From: Paenisporosarcina sp. OV554
GTDB lineage: Bacteria > Bacillota > Bacilli > Bacillales_A > Planococcaceae
Direction: 5' to 3'
NCBI RefSeq assembly: GCF_003058165.1
Contig: NZ_QBUC01000013.1
Location: 1-64,000 of the forward strand
DNA: 64,000 bases
Position numbers and translations under genes: made by a program. Shown here one piece after another: positions 51,334 through 60,233 of this stretch; positions within the stretch are counted from its first letter, which is position 1, and the number at the start of each line of letters is the position of its first letter. The notes below the pieces were generated by a model. The model saw only the letters and a program-made list of their open reading frames with translations. It was not told the DNA's origin and searched no databases.

Positions 51334-52986
51334 ATGATCGCTATAAGAGATCGTAAGTTAGCATTATGGAATATTGGAGTAGCATACATCGCCTTCTTAA
51401 TTGGTACGTTATGCGGATTATTACAAGTATTTATTCGAAATGATGCACTCAAATTACCGAGTTGGTTAGATTATTATCAAATATTAACGGCACATGGCGT
51501 GCTGCTTGCACTTATTTTTACTACATTCTTTATTTTTGGTTTCTTTATTACAGGTATGAGTAAAAGTCTTGGAAGTTTCGGTCCGAAAGTCTATCTATTC
51601 TCTTGGATTGGTTTTCTGGTAACAACAATAGGAACCGTATTAGCTACCGCCATGATTGTTTCGGGAGAAGCTTCGGTTTTATATACGTTCTATGCTCCAT
51701 TGAAAGCGAGCGGTTGGTATTACGTAGGTCTTGCTTTATTCGTAGTAGGTACATGGATTAGTAGTTTTGCTTTAGTCGGTCACTATATGATTTGGCGAAA
51801 AAAGCATAAAGGTCAATTAAGTCCATTATTTGCATTCATGACGATTGCGACAATTGTCATGTGGATTATAGCGTGTTTAGGCGTTGTGGCAACCGTATTA
51901 TTCCAATTTATTCCTTGGGCATTTGGTTGGGTTGATACGATAAATGTTGAATTAAGCCGCTCATTATTCTGGTATTTCGGGCATCCTTTGGTATATTTCT
52001 GGCTACTACCTGCATACATGGCATGGTATGTCATTGTACCGAAGTTAATTGGAACAAAAGTATTTAGTGATTCCCTTGCACGTTTATCATTTGTATTATT
52101 TATTCTCTTTTCTATCCCAGTTGGATTCCACCATCAGTTAACTGAACCTGGGATCTCTAATTTTTGGAAATTCCTTCAAGTTGTTTTAACGTTTATGGTA
52201 ATCATTCCATCATTGATGACTGCATTCTCGATGTTTGCAACTTTTGAAATTGCAGGTCGTAAAAAAGGCGGCAAAGGACTTTTCGGATGGTTTACAAAAC
52301 TTCCTTGGAAAGATGTGCGTTTTACATCCATATTTGTAGCGATGGCGTTCTTCATCCCTGGTGGAGCGGGCGGGATTATTAATGCTAGTTTCCAATTAAA
52401 TGAGATAGTTCACAATACATTATGGATCGTTGGACATTTCCACATTACAGTCGGAACACCTGTAGCTATGACATTTATGGGGCTGACATTCTGGATCATT
52501 CCTTATTTAACGGGTCGTAAATTTTCAAAATCTATGCAAAAATTAGGGTTCATCCAAATTATTACATGGGCTATCGGGATGTTGTTAATGTCGACATCAC
52601 AGCACATTTTAGGTTTGCTTGGCGCACCAAGACGTACTGCGTATTCTGGTTACAATAATCACCCATCCGCAATGGAATGGTTTGATGGAATTTTAAGCAA
52701 TCATGTAACCATGGCAATCGGCGGAAGTATATTATTTTTATCAGCAATGATACTAATATATATTGTTGTTATGACCATGTTCATTTCTCCAAAAGCCGTT
52801 AAGGAAAGAGATTTTGTTGACTTCCCAATGGCTGAAAGTGATGTTGAGAACACACCGAAATTCTTGGAAAACTGGTGGATTTGGATTGGTATCGCCTTCG
52901 TCCTCATTATCATCGCATATGCGATTCCATTAAGCGGTATGATTCACCATGCACCTCCAGGTTCAGAAGGTTTTAAAACATGGTAG
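51334..52986 (+). CDS. cbaA: ba3-type cytochrome c oxidase subunit I
   Basis: A 550-residue catalytic subunit with 12-13 helices. Haem and CuB histidines are seen in T-A-H-G-V-L-L-A, F-G-H-P-L-V-Y-F, H-H-Q-L-T-E-P-G and V-G-H-F-H-I-T-V-G. The Y of the F-G-H-P-L-V-Y motif is the B-type cross-linked tyrosine position. It has no H-D-T-Y/D-channel motif of aa3 oxidases, so proton uptake is through the K-channel analogue as in B-type enzymes. Such oxidases have high oxygen affinity, which suits control by Fnr. Two bases separate it from subunit II. Confidence 0.95.
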   Translation: MIAIRDRKLALWNIGVAYIAFLIGTLCGLLQVFIRNDALKLPSWLDYYQILTAHGVLLALIFTTFFIFGFFITGMSKSLGSFGPKVYLFSWIGFLVTTIGTVLATAMIVSGEASVLYTFYAPLKASGWYYVGLALFVVGTWISSFALVGHYMIWRKKHKGQLSPLFAFMTIATIVMWIIACLGVVATVLFQFIPWAFGWVDTINVELSRSLFWYFGHPLVYFWLLPAYMAWYVIVPKLIGTKVFSDSLARLSFVLFILFSIPVGFHHQLTEPGISNFWKFLQVVLTFMVIIPSLMTAFSMFATFEIAGRKKGGKGLFGWFTKLPWKDVRFTSIFVAMAFFIPGGAGGIINASFQLNEIVHNTLWIVGHFHITVGTPVAMTFMGLTFWIIPYLTGRKFSKSMQKLGFIQIITWAIGMLLMSTSQHILGLLGAPRRTAYSGYNNHPSAMEWFDGILSNHVTMAIGGSILFLSAMILIYIVVMTMFISPKAVKERDFVDFPMAESDVENTPKFLENWWIWIGIAFVLIIIAYAIPLSGMIHHAPPGSEGFKTW

Positions 52987-52998
52987 GAGTTGAGTAAA

Positions 52999-53085
52999 AT
53001 GGTAGTCTTAATGTTAATTTGTTTATTCGTCGTCATTACTTTGGTGACGGGTATGATAATTGATTTAAATAGTTTAGATGAATAA
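52999..53085 (+). CDS. 28-aa single-helix peptide ending the oxidase operon
   Basis: ATG at 52999 with TAGGAG upstream, 12 bases after the subunit I stop. The peptide is M-V-V-L-M-L-I-C-L-F-V-V-I-T-L-V-T-G plus a short acidic tail (I-I-D-L-N-S-L-D-E). One helix fills nearly the whole peptide. A good ribosome site, tight spacing and a terminator just behind it argue for a real gene; it may be an extra oxidase subunit or assembly peptide. Confidence 0.6.
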   Translation: MVVLMLICLFVVITLVTGMIIDLNSLDE

Positions 53086-53092
53086 TTGAAAC

Positions 53093-53135
53093 AAAAAAGG
53101 TTTGTGGCGAGAGTTTTCGCTACAAACCTTTTTTA
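53093..53135 (+). terminator. Bidirectional terminator between the oxidase operon and the SWIM gene
   Basis: AAAAAAGGTTTGTGGCGA and TCGCTACAAACCTTTTTT form a long stem (one mismatch) around GAGTTT, with A and T tracts on both sides; the genes converge here. Confidence 0.88.
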
Positions 53136-54730
53136 GTGTTCATTTTATCGAGCTCATCTAGGAATGCAGTGCGCAAAGGATATTTTTTTTGTAAGGCATC
53201 CACTAGTAATGCGGTGACCTCCTCGCCGAACAATTTCTTAAACGCCTTGATTTCCCGACATACTTGACGATAATTCGAGCGGTTGGATGCACTACTTGCT
53301 TTTTCATACAACCATAGAAGGTACAATTCTTTTGTTTCTTGCGGATACTCTGCCTTAAGCCATTGTACGTGTTCAGGTAGATTATACAAATTCACCTGAC
53401 AATAGTGAAGCAGCTGGCTAAATAAATTCTCTTGTTTCAAAATGGTTGTATACACTACTGAGTACTGATGTTTGGAGTTCAAGATTGATAAAAGTTTATC
53501 AAGCACATCAGGCCATTCGTCTAGGCTATAAAGCTCTTTTAAATCGTTGAAAAATTCGATATTACCATGTGAAACTAGTTGAAAAGCAAGTTCTTTCTGA
53601 TGTGCCAAGTGATTTTGCATTTTATGCAACTTATATTGGTGAATTCGCCATTTATTTACCAATCCTGGATATTCAGAATGCTCGAATTCACCTGCTAATG
53701 CGATATCCATAGCATCGTCCAAATTCTGTAAAGCAATGGCCCGTTCAATGGCTATTTCTTTAATGTCATCTAGATGTCTATTATTTTGTAAAAAATTTTC
53801 AATAGCTTGATCATCTTGTCGAATGGACAACAAGTTGAATTGGAGAATTTTCAATTGACTGAGCTCATATCTGCTCCTATAGCCGGATTCGGATTGGATA
53901 AAAGTTTCAAGAAATTGCAAATGAAGTGACATTAAGTTGAACAATTTCTCATCTTCACATAGCGTCATCCCAGCCCTAAGCAATTCGAATTTCCAATCGG
54001 ACCAATCCGTGTAAATTTTATTTTCAGAAGCTTTTATAATTTGTTTAAGCATCGAGGTCTTCTCTTGACTTGACCATGAGAAGACGCCATTGGAAATAGC
54101 ATAGTGAATTTGAGATTGCAATTGTTGAATCACATCACCAAAATTCCCAGATGAATCGTCGGTGAACTGTAGTGCTTTGACGACGGGTTGCAACGTTTGA
54201 AGTCCTGTCTTAACGGCCATCTGATAACGACTCGTTTCGATGTACTGATCAATAAGAAGTATTAACTTTTCTGCTCCATGGAGTGCCATAAATGACTGAC
54301 TGTAAGTAATAAATCCCCTCTGTTTAGCACAATTAATTGAAGACTGGACAATGATTTTGGATTGGCTCAGTTCATTGTTATCCAGCACATCTTCGTAACG
54401 AACTATGTGGATAGAAGATACCTTCGATTCAGCTTGAGTCGGAAGAGCGGTAACAGTATCAAGAATAGCCAGACACAGTGCAACTTGATGTTTGCAAAAA
54501 TCTGTTATTGTATATGGACAGTCACAGTTGGAGGAAAGAATGTCATGTTGATCATTCACTTCCAGCTGAACTAAATATAGCTCTGTCCCCAACACTTCTG
54601 CGTGAAAAGTAGAAGTATTGCTTTTACTTAGCTTTATATGTTGGACTTGCCCATTTTGAAAATAAGATTTACCACGTTTGAAAATATGGGATGGCACCGA
54701 TTGATTTAAGTCGATAAGGTTCAAAATCAC
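53120..54730 (-). CDS. SWIM zinc-finger protein
   Basis: A 536-residue protein. The SWIM motif lies near residue 68: C-D-C-P-Y-T-I-T-D-F-C-K-H-Q-V-A, i.e. C-x-C-xn-C-x-H, preceded by the usual F-K-R-G-K-S-Y-F-Q-N-G-Q-V segment. The remaining 430 residues are helical repeats with no known catalytic motif. In bacilli such proteins are usually encoded next to a SNF2 helicase and may help it bind DNA or protein; no helicase gene is in this window. The ATG start follows AGGAGG (RC of 54728-54738 region). Confidence 0.85.
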   Translation of the reverse strand: MILNLIDLNQSVPSHIFKRGKSYFQNGQVQHIKLSKSNTSTFHAEVLGTELYLVQLEVNDQHDILSSNCDCPYTITDFCKHQVALCLAILDTVTALPTQAESKVSSIHIVRYEDVLDNNELSQSKIIVQSSINCAKQRGFITYSQSFMALHGAEKLILLIDQYIETSRYQMAVKTGLQTLQPVVKALQFTDDSSGNFGDVIQQLQSQIHYAISNGVFSWSSQEKTSMLKQIIKASENKIYTDWSDWKFELLRAGMTLCEDEKLFNLMSLHLQFLETFIQSESGYRSRYELSQLKILQFNLLSIRQDDQAIENFLQNNRHLDDIKEIAIERAIALQNLDDAMDIALAGEFEHSEYPGLVNKWRIHQYKLHKMQNHLAHQKELAFQLVSHGNIEFFNDLKELYSLDEWPDVLDKLLSILNSKHQYSVVYTTILKQENLFSQLLHYCQVNLYNLPEHVQWLKAEYPQETKELYLLWLYEKASSASNRSNYRQVCREIKAFKKLFGEEVTALLVDALQKKYPLRTAFLDELDKMNTKKGL

Positions 54731-54937
54731 ACCTCCTCTCTATAATTACCTTAAACGATTATTTAATTTCTGCCAACAAATCTATTAGCATATTCTAACA
54801 ACAAATATATTGTAATTTTCGATGTAATCTGACAATATAAAATAGAAGGATTTCCAAAGTTTAGGATTCTATCATTTTAATAGATAAAAGCGCATACAAT
54901 GGAAATTACTACTTGTACAAATAGGAGGAACTTGAGA

Positions 54938-56458
54938 ATGGTATATGCATTTCCAAACACAGATGGTTCTATCATAACTTTTAAAGAAAAATATGATAAT
55001 TATATTAATGGTGAGTGGACTGCTCCAGTAAATGGTCAATATTTTGATAACGTAACACCTGTAACGGGTCAAAATTTCACTCAAATTGCTCGCTCAACTT
55101 CAGAAGACATTGAACTAGCTCTTGATGCAGCCCATGCAGCAAAAGACGATTGGGGAAAAACGTCTGTAGCTGCACGTGCTAATATTTTAAATAAAATTGC
55201 TGATCGTATGGAAGAAAACTTAGAAATGTTAGCTGTTGCAGAAACTTGGGATAACGGGAAAGCAGTACGTGAAACATTAAATGCAGATTTACCTCTTGCT
55301 ATCGACCACTTCCGCTACTTTGCAGGGGCTATCCGTGCGCAAGAAGGCTCATTAAGTCAAATTGATGATGATACAGTTGCTTATCATTTCCATGAACCTA
55401 TTGGAGTAGTAGGACAAATCATTCCTTGGAACTTCCCACTATTAATGGCGGTATGGAAGCTTGCTCCAGCCCTAGCTGCAGGAAACTGTGTAGTGTTAAA
55501 ACCTGCTGAGCAAACACCAGCTAGTATTCTAGTATTTGCTGAACTAGTTGGAGATTTATTACCACCAGGTGTGTTGAACATTGTCAATGGTTTTGGATTA
55601 GAAGCCGGGAAGCCACTTGCATCGAACCCGCGTATCGGAAAAATTGCCTTCACTGGTGAAACGACTACAGGTCGTATGATTATGCAATACGCTTCTCAAA
55701 ACTTAATTCCAGTTACTTTAGAATTAGGCGGCAAGTCACCAAACATTTTCTTCGAAGATGTAATGGATCATGATGATGCGTTCTTAGATAAAGCAGTTGA
55801 AGGATTTGTATTATTTGCATTGAACCAAGGGGAAGTATGTACATGCCCTTCACGTGCATTAGTTCAAGAGTCTATTTACGATAAATTTATGGAAAAAGTA
55901 TTAGCACGCGTTGAAGCAATTATAACTGGAAACCCTCTTGATCCAAATACGATGATGGGTGCTCAAGCTTCTAACGAACAATTAGAAAAAATCTTGTCTT
56001 ACCTGGATATCGGGAAACAAGAGGGAGCAGAATGCTTAATTGGTGGAGAACGTAATAATATTGACGGCGATTTCGCGGGAGGATATTATGTGAAACCGAC
56101 TGTCTTCAAAGGGAATAACAAAATGCGTATTTTCCAAGAAGAAATCTTTGGTCCAGTTGTCTCAGTAACAACGTTCAAAACTCAAGAAGAGGCACTTGAA
56201 ATTGCCAATGATACTTTATATGGACTTGGAGCAGGTGTATGGTCACGTAACATGAATACAGCATACCGTTTCGGGCGTGCGATTCATGCTGGTCGCGTTT
56301 GGACAAACTGTTACCATGCTTACCCAGCACATGCTGCGTTCGGTGGATACAAAATGTCAGGTATCGGTCGCGAAAACCACTTAATGATGTTGAATCACTA
56401 CCAACAAACTAAAAACCTACTTGTTAGTTACAACGAAAACAAATTAGGATTCTTTTGA
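54938..56458 (+). CDS. NAD-dependent aldehyde dehydrogenase (ExaC/AcoD group)
   Basis: 506 residues from the ATG at 54938 (M-V-Y-A-F-P-N-T), with AGGAGG 10 bases upstream. Catalytic C301 in [11 protein letters not shown], general base E262 in L-E-L-G-G-K-S-P, and the NAD-binding F-T-G-E-T-T-T-G near 238. [11 protein letters not shown] marks the acetaldehyde-dehydrogenase group used in ethanol/acetoin metabolism. It is followed by a DUF779 gene, a pairing common in this group. The substrate is inferred, not proven. Confidence 0.93.
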   Translation: MVYAFPNTDGSIITFKEKYDNYINGEWTAPVNGQYFDNVTPVTGQNFTQIARSTSEDIELALDAAHAAKDDWGKTSVAARANILNKIADRMEENLEMLAVAETWDNGKAVRETLNADLPLAIDHFRYFAGAIRAQEGSLSQIDDDTVAYHFHEPIGVVGQIIPWNFPLLMAVWKLAPALAAGNCVVLKPAEQTPASILVFAELVGDLLPPGVLNIVNGFGLEAGKPLASNPRIGKIAFTGETTTGRMIMQYASQNLIPVTLELGGKSPNIFFEDVMDHDDAFLDKAVEGFVLFALNQGEVCTCPSRALVQESIYDKFMEKVLARVEAIITGNPLDPNTMMGAQASNEQLEKILSYLDIGKQEGAECLIGGERNNIDGDFAGGYYVKPTVFKGNNKMRIFQEEIFGPVVSVTTFKTQEEALEIANDTLYGLGAGVWSRNMNTAYRFGRAIHAGRVWTNCYHAYPAHAAFGGYKMSGIGRENHLMMLNHYQQTKNLLVSYNENKLGFF

Positions 56459-56477
56459 TCGAAAGGGGAATGGACCA

Positions 56478-56843
56478 ATGATTGAACGCGTTACTGCAAC
56501 GGACGCCACGCTTGAACTGATCGAGTTATTGAAAAGCAAGCACGGTCCTGTCATGTTCCACCAATCAGGAGGTTGCTGTGACGGGTCTGCACCAATGTGC
56601 TACCCAGAAGGCGATTTGATGGTTGGGGATCAAGATGTGCTGCTCGGTTCAATCGGCGACAGTCCTTTCTATATGCACAAAAGCCAATATGACTATTGGA
56701 AACATACACAACTGATTATCGACGTGATAGACGGTCGTGGCGGTATGTTTTCTTTAGAAGGTGTAGAAGGTAAACGATTCTTAACCAGATCGCGCGCCTT
56801 CACGGCTGAAGAGAATAAAGAAATTCAAGCAAATTCAAACTAA
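56478..56843 (+). CDS. DUF779 family protein
   Basis: A 121-residue protein. Motifs Q-S-G-G-C-C-D-G-S-A-P-M-C near residue 30 and the central Y-W-K-H-T-Q-L-I-I-D-V at about 75 are DUF779 hallmarks. The cluster of conserved cysteines suggests metal binding. Family knowledge: it is usually encoded beside aldehyde dehydrogenases such as this one, with no demonstrated role. It lies 19 bases after the dehydrogenase with AAAGGGG upstream, hence the same operon. Confidence 0.9.
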   Translation: MIERVTATDATLELIELLKSKHGPVMFHQSGGCCDGSAPMCYPEGDLMVGDQDVLLGSIGDSPFYMHKSQYDYWKHTQLIIDVIDGRGGMFSLEGVEGKRFLTRSRAFTAEENKEIQANSN

Positions 56844-56851
56844 GAGTTACG

Positions 56852-56900
56852 AAAAGCCGTCATTTTTCCGAGTGAAAACTTGTGAGATGACGGCTTTTTT
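56852..56900 (+). terminator. Rho-independent terminator
   Basis: AAAAGCCGTCAT (56852-56863) and ATGACGGCTTTTTT pair across a 23-base loop. Ends the aldehyde dehydrogenase operon. Confidence 0.85.
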
Positions 56901-56915
56901 ATGGGGAAATTGGGT

Positions 56916-57060
56916 GAACGGGAAAAAACATCGATTGAAAAGGAATAAACGGGGATGAATAGGAATAAAACAGTCGCGAACGGGATTAAACCCCTCGTGA
57001 AAAGGAATAAATCAAACTGAATGGGAATAAATACTGGTAAAGATGGGCAAATGAAATAAA
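56916..57060. repeat. Intergenic 21-nt repeat array, locus C (6-7 units)
   Basis: Units starting at 56916, 56937, 56957, 56978, 56999, 57019 and (degenerate) 57040 share the core GAANNGGAATAAA with variable 7-8 base tails; spacing is 20-21 bases. Examples: GAAAAGGAATAAACGGGGAT, GAATAGGAATAAAACAGTCG, GAATGGGAATAAATACTGGT. Confidence 0.8.
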
Positions 57061-57166
57061 GGGTTTTCAAAATGGATTAGAGAAAGGTAAAAGATAGCAA
57101 TAACTATGCGCCAACTACTTTCTAACACGGCTTAAGGTACAATTAAAGAAAAGGAGTGAATATGAT

Positions 57167-57370
57167 TTGGGTAAAATCATTTTTATGTTATTAGTGGTTG
57201 TTATTATTTGGTCGTTGTGGCGATTAGCTACTAATCGTCGATTGCCTTTAGATTATTTCTCGCAAGTTGAGGATGATTTTAAAGGGAAAAAAGAGGAAAG
57301 CAAAACTACACTTCTCCATGATACAAAACACGAAATAGAAGATGAAGAATCAACATCCAAAAAAGACTAA
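57167..57370 (+). CDS. Small membrane-anchored hypothetical protein (67 aa)
   Basis: One N-terminal helix (I-I-F-M-L-L-V-V-V-I-I-W-S-L-W) and a hydrophilic, strongly charged tail (D-D-F-K-G-K-K-E-E-S-K, then E-I-E-D-E-E). TTG start at 57167 with AAGGAGTG 10 bases before. It is 44 bases ahead of the NIPSNAP-NUDIX gene and may be co-transcribed. No family recognised. Confidence 0.6.
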   Translation: MGKIIFMLLVVVIIWSLWRLATNRRLPLDYFSQVEDDFKGKKEESKTTLLHDTKHEIEDEESTSKKD

Positions 57371-57414
57371 CGCTACATAATAGAACATTTATTGAAAATG
57401 AAGGTGGAGAATTA

Positions 57415-58176
57415 ATGTTATTTCGAAGAAAATCCTACACTATAAATCCGGACATGTACGATACGTTTAACCATTTTTTTCACACCTTTCTATTACCAAA
57501 TCAACTGACACATGGTGCAAGCCTTGTCGGCCGTTGGGTAAATGAAAGCAGAACGGAAATTATGGCAATGTGGGCATACCGAGACCTAGCGGATTTTGAA
57601 CATGTTGATGCTGCTATTCGTGAATCAGAACATCATCAAACTGCTCAAAACTACAGACAGACCCTACCGTCTTTATTTGAGAACAGTTCAGAAGACTTTA
57701 TGGAGTCGACAGGCAACTATTCAACATCACCTTATATTGTGGCTGTATCTGGTTTTATTCAAAATGAAGCGGGGCAAGTCCTGCTTGTTCGAAATGAACA
57801 TCGTTCCAACACGTACGAGATGCCAGGTGGACGAGTAGAGCCAGGGGAGAGTATGAAGGATGCTGTAGCTCGCGAAGTTCTTGAAGAAACAGGAATTCAT
57901 GCGGAGATTGGTGATATGGTGGGTGTTTATCAAAATGTCACGACTGGAGTACTTTGTCTCGTTTACAGAGGAAAGTGGATTTCGGGAAGCGCTACACCTA
58001 ACCCGGGAGAAACAATCGATGCGCAGTTTGTTGAACTAAATGAAACGAATGTAGCCGATTGGATTACAAGAGAGCACTTTGCAACGCGAGTCTTTGATGC
58101 CATGAACCAAGGAAATGTAGCCTATGAATCATATGAAGTAAGACCATATCGATTACTTGAACGTGTGCAGGGATAG
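57415..58176 (+). CDS. NIPSNAP-like + NUDIX hydrolase fusion
   Basis: A 253-residue two-domain protein. Residues 1-90 look like a NIPSNAP/dimeric alpha-beta barrel (R-R-K-S-Y-T-I-N-P, then G-R-W-V-N-E-S-R-T-E-I-M-A-M-W-A-Y-R-D). Residues 105-245 are a NUDIX domain with a complete box: G-R-V-E-P-G-E-x7-R-E-V-L-E-E-T-G-I, with E and E as magnesium ligands. NUDIX enzymes hydrolyse nucleoside diphosphates linked to another moiety. The fusion suggests a small-molecule-binding regulatory partner. Five bases separate it from the fosB gene. Confidence 0.8.
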   Translation: MLFRRKSYTINPDMYDTFNHFFHTFLLPNQLTHGASLVGRWVNESRTEIMAMWAYRDLADFEHVDAAIRESEHHQTAQNYRQTLPSLFENSSEDFMESTGNYSTSPYIVAVSGFIQNEAGQVLLVRNEHRSNTYEMPGGRVEPGESMKDAVAREVLEETGIHAEIGDMVGVYQNVTTGVLCLVYRGKWISGSATPNPGETIDAQFVELNETNVADWITREHFATRVFDAMNQGNVAYESYEVRPYRLLERVQG

Positions 58177-58181
58177 CCGAG

Positions 58182-58598
58182 ATGAAGATTAATCATTTGT
58201 TGTTTTCTGTATCGAGTCTAGAGAACTCGATTGAATTCTACTCGAAAGTCCTTGGTGCTAAGTTAATAGCAAAAGGCAGAACGACCGCCTACTTTGACTT
58301 AGATGGTTTGTGGCTTGCATTGAATGAAGAAAGAGACATTCCACGAAATGAAATTTACGATTCTTACACACATTTGGCATTCACAATCAATCTGTGTGAA
58401 TTTGATGAAACACTTGATAAATTGAAGAAATTAAATGTTTCGATATTGCCTAGTCGAGCGAGAGATGCTCGGGATAAAAAGTCCATTTACTTTGAAGATC
58501 CAGACGGACATAAATTCGAATTTCATACGGGCACCCTAAAAGACCGAATGGATTATTACAAGAAAGATAAGGGACATATGGAGTTTTACGACTTTTAA
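58182..58598 (+). CDS. fosB: FosB-type fosfomycin thiol transferase
   Basis: A 138-residue VOC-fold enzyme. Metal ligands H5, H64 (S-Y-T-H-L-A-F) and E113 (H-K-F-E-F-H-T-G) match FosB H7/H66/E115. R-N-E-I-Y-D-S-Y-T-H and K-S-I-Y-F-E-D-P-D-G-H-K, followed by L-K-D-R-M-D-Y-Y-K, are the strongest FosB signatures. It adds bacillithiol (or cysteine) to fosfomycin. Placed between a NUDIX and an SDR gene with small gaps, it is part of a short operon and seems chromosomal and native, not on a mobile element. Confidence 0.9.
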   Translation: MKINHLLFSVSSLENSIEFYSKVLGAKLIAKGRTTAYFDLDGLWLALNEERDIPRNEIYDSYTHLAFTINLCEFDETLDKLKKLNVSILPSRARDARDKKSIYFEDPDGHKFEFHTGTLKDRMDYYKKDKGHMEFYDF

Positions 58599-58624
58599 GA
58601 TAGAGCCTCGAAGGGATGGAATAA

Positions 58625-59359
58625 ATGAAAGCATATATTATCACTGGAGCATCAAAAGGAATTGGCCTTGAACTTGCGAAACAGCTTATCGAAGCGGGTC
58701 ATTGTGTTGTTGGAATCGCCCGTACAGAGAGCGAACTAGACGGGATGAAATTCATTCAGGCAGACCTTTCTAAGACGGAGAAACTTGAATCGCTGTTGAA
58801 TGAAGTAATCGAGTCTGTACCAGAAAATGTTGGTTCATTCACACTCATTAATAATGCAGGGATGGTTGATCCAATAGGGTTAATTGGGTCTGTAAGTCCT
58901 GAAGAAATGACGAAGGCAATCGCGGTCAATTTGACTGCACCAATGATTATTTCTAATGCATATATCTCTAAGTTGAAGGATTTTCAGGGAACAAAGCGTA
59001 TTGTCAATATTTCGTCTGGTGCTGGTCGAAATGCATATGAAGGCTGGGGAACTTACTGTGCGACAAAAGCGGGACTTGATCATTTTTCACGGGTTGTGGC
59101 ACTTGAGCAATTGAAGGCTAAGCATCCTATAGAAATTGTTTCAATCGCTCCTGGTATAATCGACACGGGCATGCAAGAGAATATTCGAGCTAGCAGTGAA
59201 GATGCGTTTCCACTACTTGATAAGTTCATTGATTACAAAGAACAAGGTTTACTAAGCAGTGCCGAACAAACTGCGCGAAAACTAATTTCGTTCATGGAAA
59301 ACGAAGACTATAAAGAAGTCGGTCCAATAGCTGATATCCGGAATTTTAATATGGATTAA
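58625..59359 (+). CDS. Short-chain dehydrogenase, YueD (benzil reductase)-like
   Basis: A 244-residue classical SDR. Cofactor motif T-G-A-S-K-G-I-G at 7-14, N-N-A-G near 77, catalytic S-S-G-A near 135 and Y-C-A-T-K near 149. V-N-L-T-A-P-M-I-I-S and S-I-A-P-G-I-I-D-T-G-M-Q-E match the B. subtilis YueD group, which reduces benzil with NADPH. The natural substrate is unknown. Twenty-six bases after fosB; probably co-transcribed. Confidence 0.85.
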   Translation: MKAYIITGASKGIGLELAKQLIEAGHCVVGIARTESELDGMKFIQADLSKTEKLESLLNEVIESVPENVGSFTLINNAGMVDPIGLIGSVSPEEMTKAIAVNLTAPMIISNAYISKLKDFQGTKRIVNISSGAGRNAYEGWGTYCATKAGLDHFSRVVALEQLKAKHPIEIVSIAPGIIDTGMQENIRASSEDAFPLLDKFIDYKEQGLLSSAEQTARKLISFMENEDYKEVGPIADIRNFNMD

Positions 59360-59428
59360 TTGTGGTAAGTGCTTTTTTATGAAATCTGTTAAAGGTAACA
59401 GAATCTATAATAAGGATTGAACTGATTA

Positions 59429-60150
59429 ATGAAAAAAGTGAAATTGAAAAACTTTAATTATAAGTTGTTCGAGCCAATACATAACATTAATGGCTAACTA
59501 TTATTTTATATCATGGTTGGGGAACAGATGCGGATAGCTACAGTAATTTAGCTGAGAATATTACACAGAAAGGATTTAGGGTAATCGTTCCGGAAATCAT
59601 TTATCACGATACTAGAAATTTATTAGAAAACCACATTAATAAAGAAGTAATACAGAAATATTTTTGGAAAACGATTGTTGAAAGTATTGAAGAGTTTGAT
59701 GAGTTTACGAAAGAATTAGGCATTCAATTGCAAAAAACCATCGTTGCGGGAAGCTCTATGGGAGGTTTTATTGCGAATGGTATTTTTGCATCCTCAAAAA
59801 AATTAGGCGGCTTAGTAAACATTAACGGGTCTGGATCTTTTTTGTTATCAGAAAGACAGTTTAGAAAGATGGACAACCGACCTGAGATACCAGTGGAAGA
59901 AGAACATATGTCGAGAAAATATAATCCAGTTGAGCGAAAAAATTGTAATTCACCCGTACTTCTTATGCATGGTGATTCAGATCAAACAGTTCCAGTGGAG
60001 GGGCAAAAGGATTACTTTAATCACTTGATTGAAGTCGAAGGGAGAAAAGATGTCGATTTGTTGATTTACGAAGATATCAACCATCAAATTTCCCTAGAGA
60101 TGTTAAAGGATTTAATGGTTTGGCTAAATAAGTTTCAGAAAAAGGAATGA
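59429..60150 (+). pseudogene. Alpha/beta hydrolase with one frameshift
   Basis: ATG at 59429 (M-K-K-V-K-L-K-N-F-N-Y-K-L-F-E-P-I) runs to a stop in GGCTAAC near 59492. In the next frame it continues L-T-I-I-L-Y-H-G-W-G-T-D-A-D-S-Y (oxyanion-loop H-G-W-G), then V-A-G-S-S-M-G-G (nucleophile serine), L-L-M-H-G-D-S-D-Q-T-V-P (catalytic D) and Y-E-D-I-N-H-Q (catalytic H). All catalytic residues are intact, so a single indel breaks a full hydrolase. The segment from a TTG at 59728 alone would lack the first half of the fold. Confidence 0.8.
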
Positions 60151-60184
60151 CTTCTTCATATTGAGAGAAGGAGGCATTCCTTTT
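60140..60184 (+). terminator. Bidirectional terminator between two hydrolase genes
   Basis: AAAAGGAATG-CTTCTTC..GAGAAGGAGG-CATTCCTTTT with A and T tracts on both sides. Confidence 0.8.
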
Positions 60185-60233
60185 GCAATTTCCTATTTCT
60201 TAAAAAGTAACCAAATTACTTGTTTGAGCGATT

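Noticed and set aside
52210-52395. Minus-strand frame inside the oxidase subunit I gene
   Set aside because: Opposite-strand shadow of a strongly conserved coding region.
56916-57060. CRISPR-like array
   Set aside because: Units are degenerate and contiguous, with no constant repeat separated by unique 30-40-nt spacers, and no cas genes are nearby.
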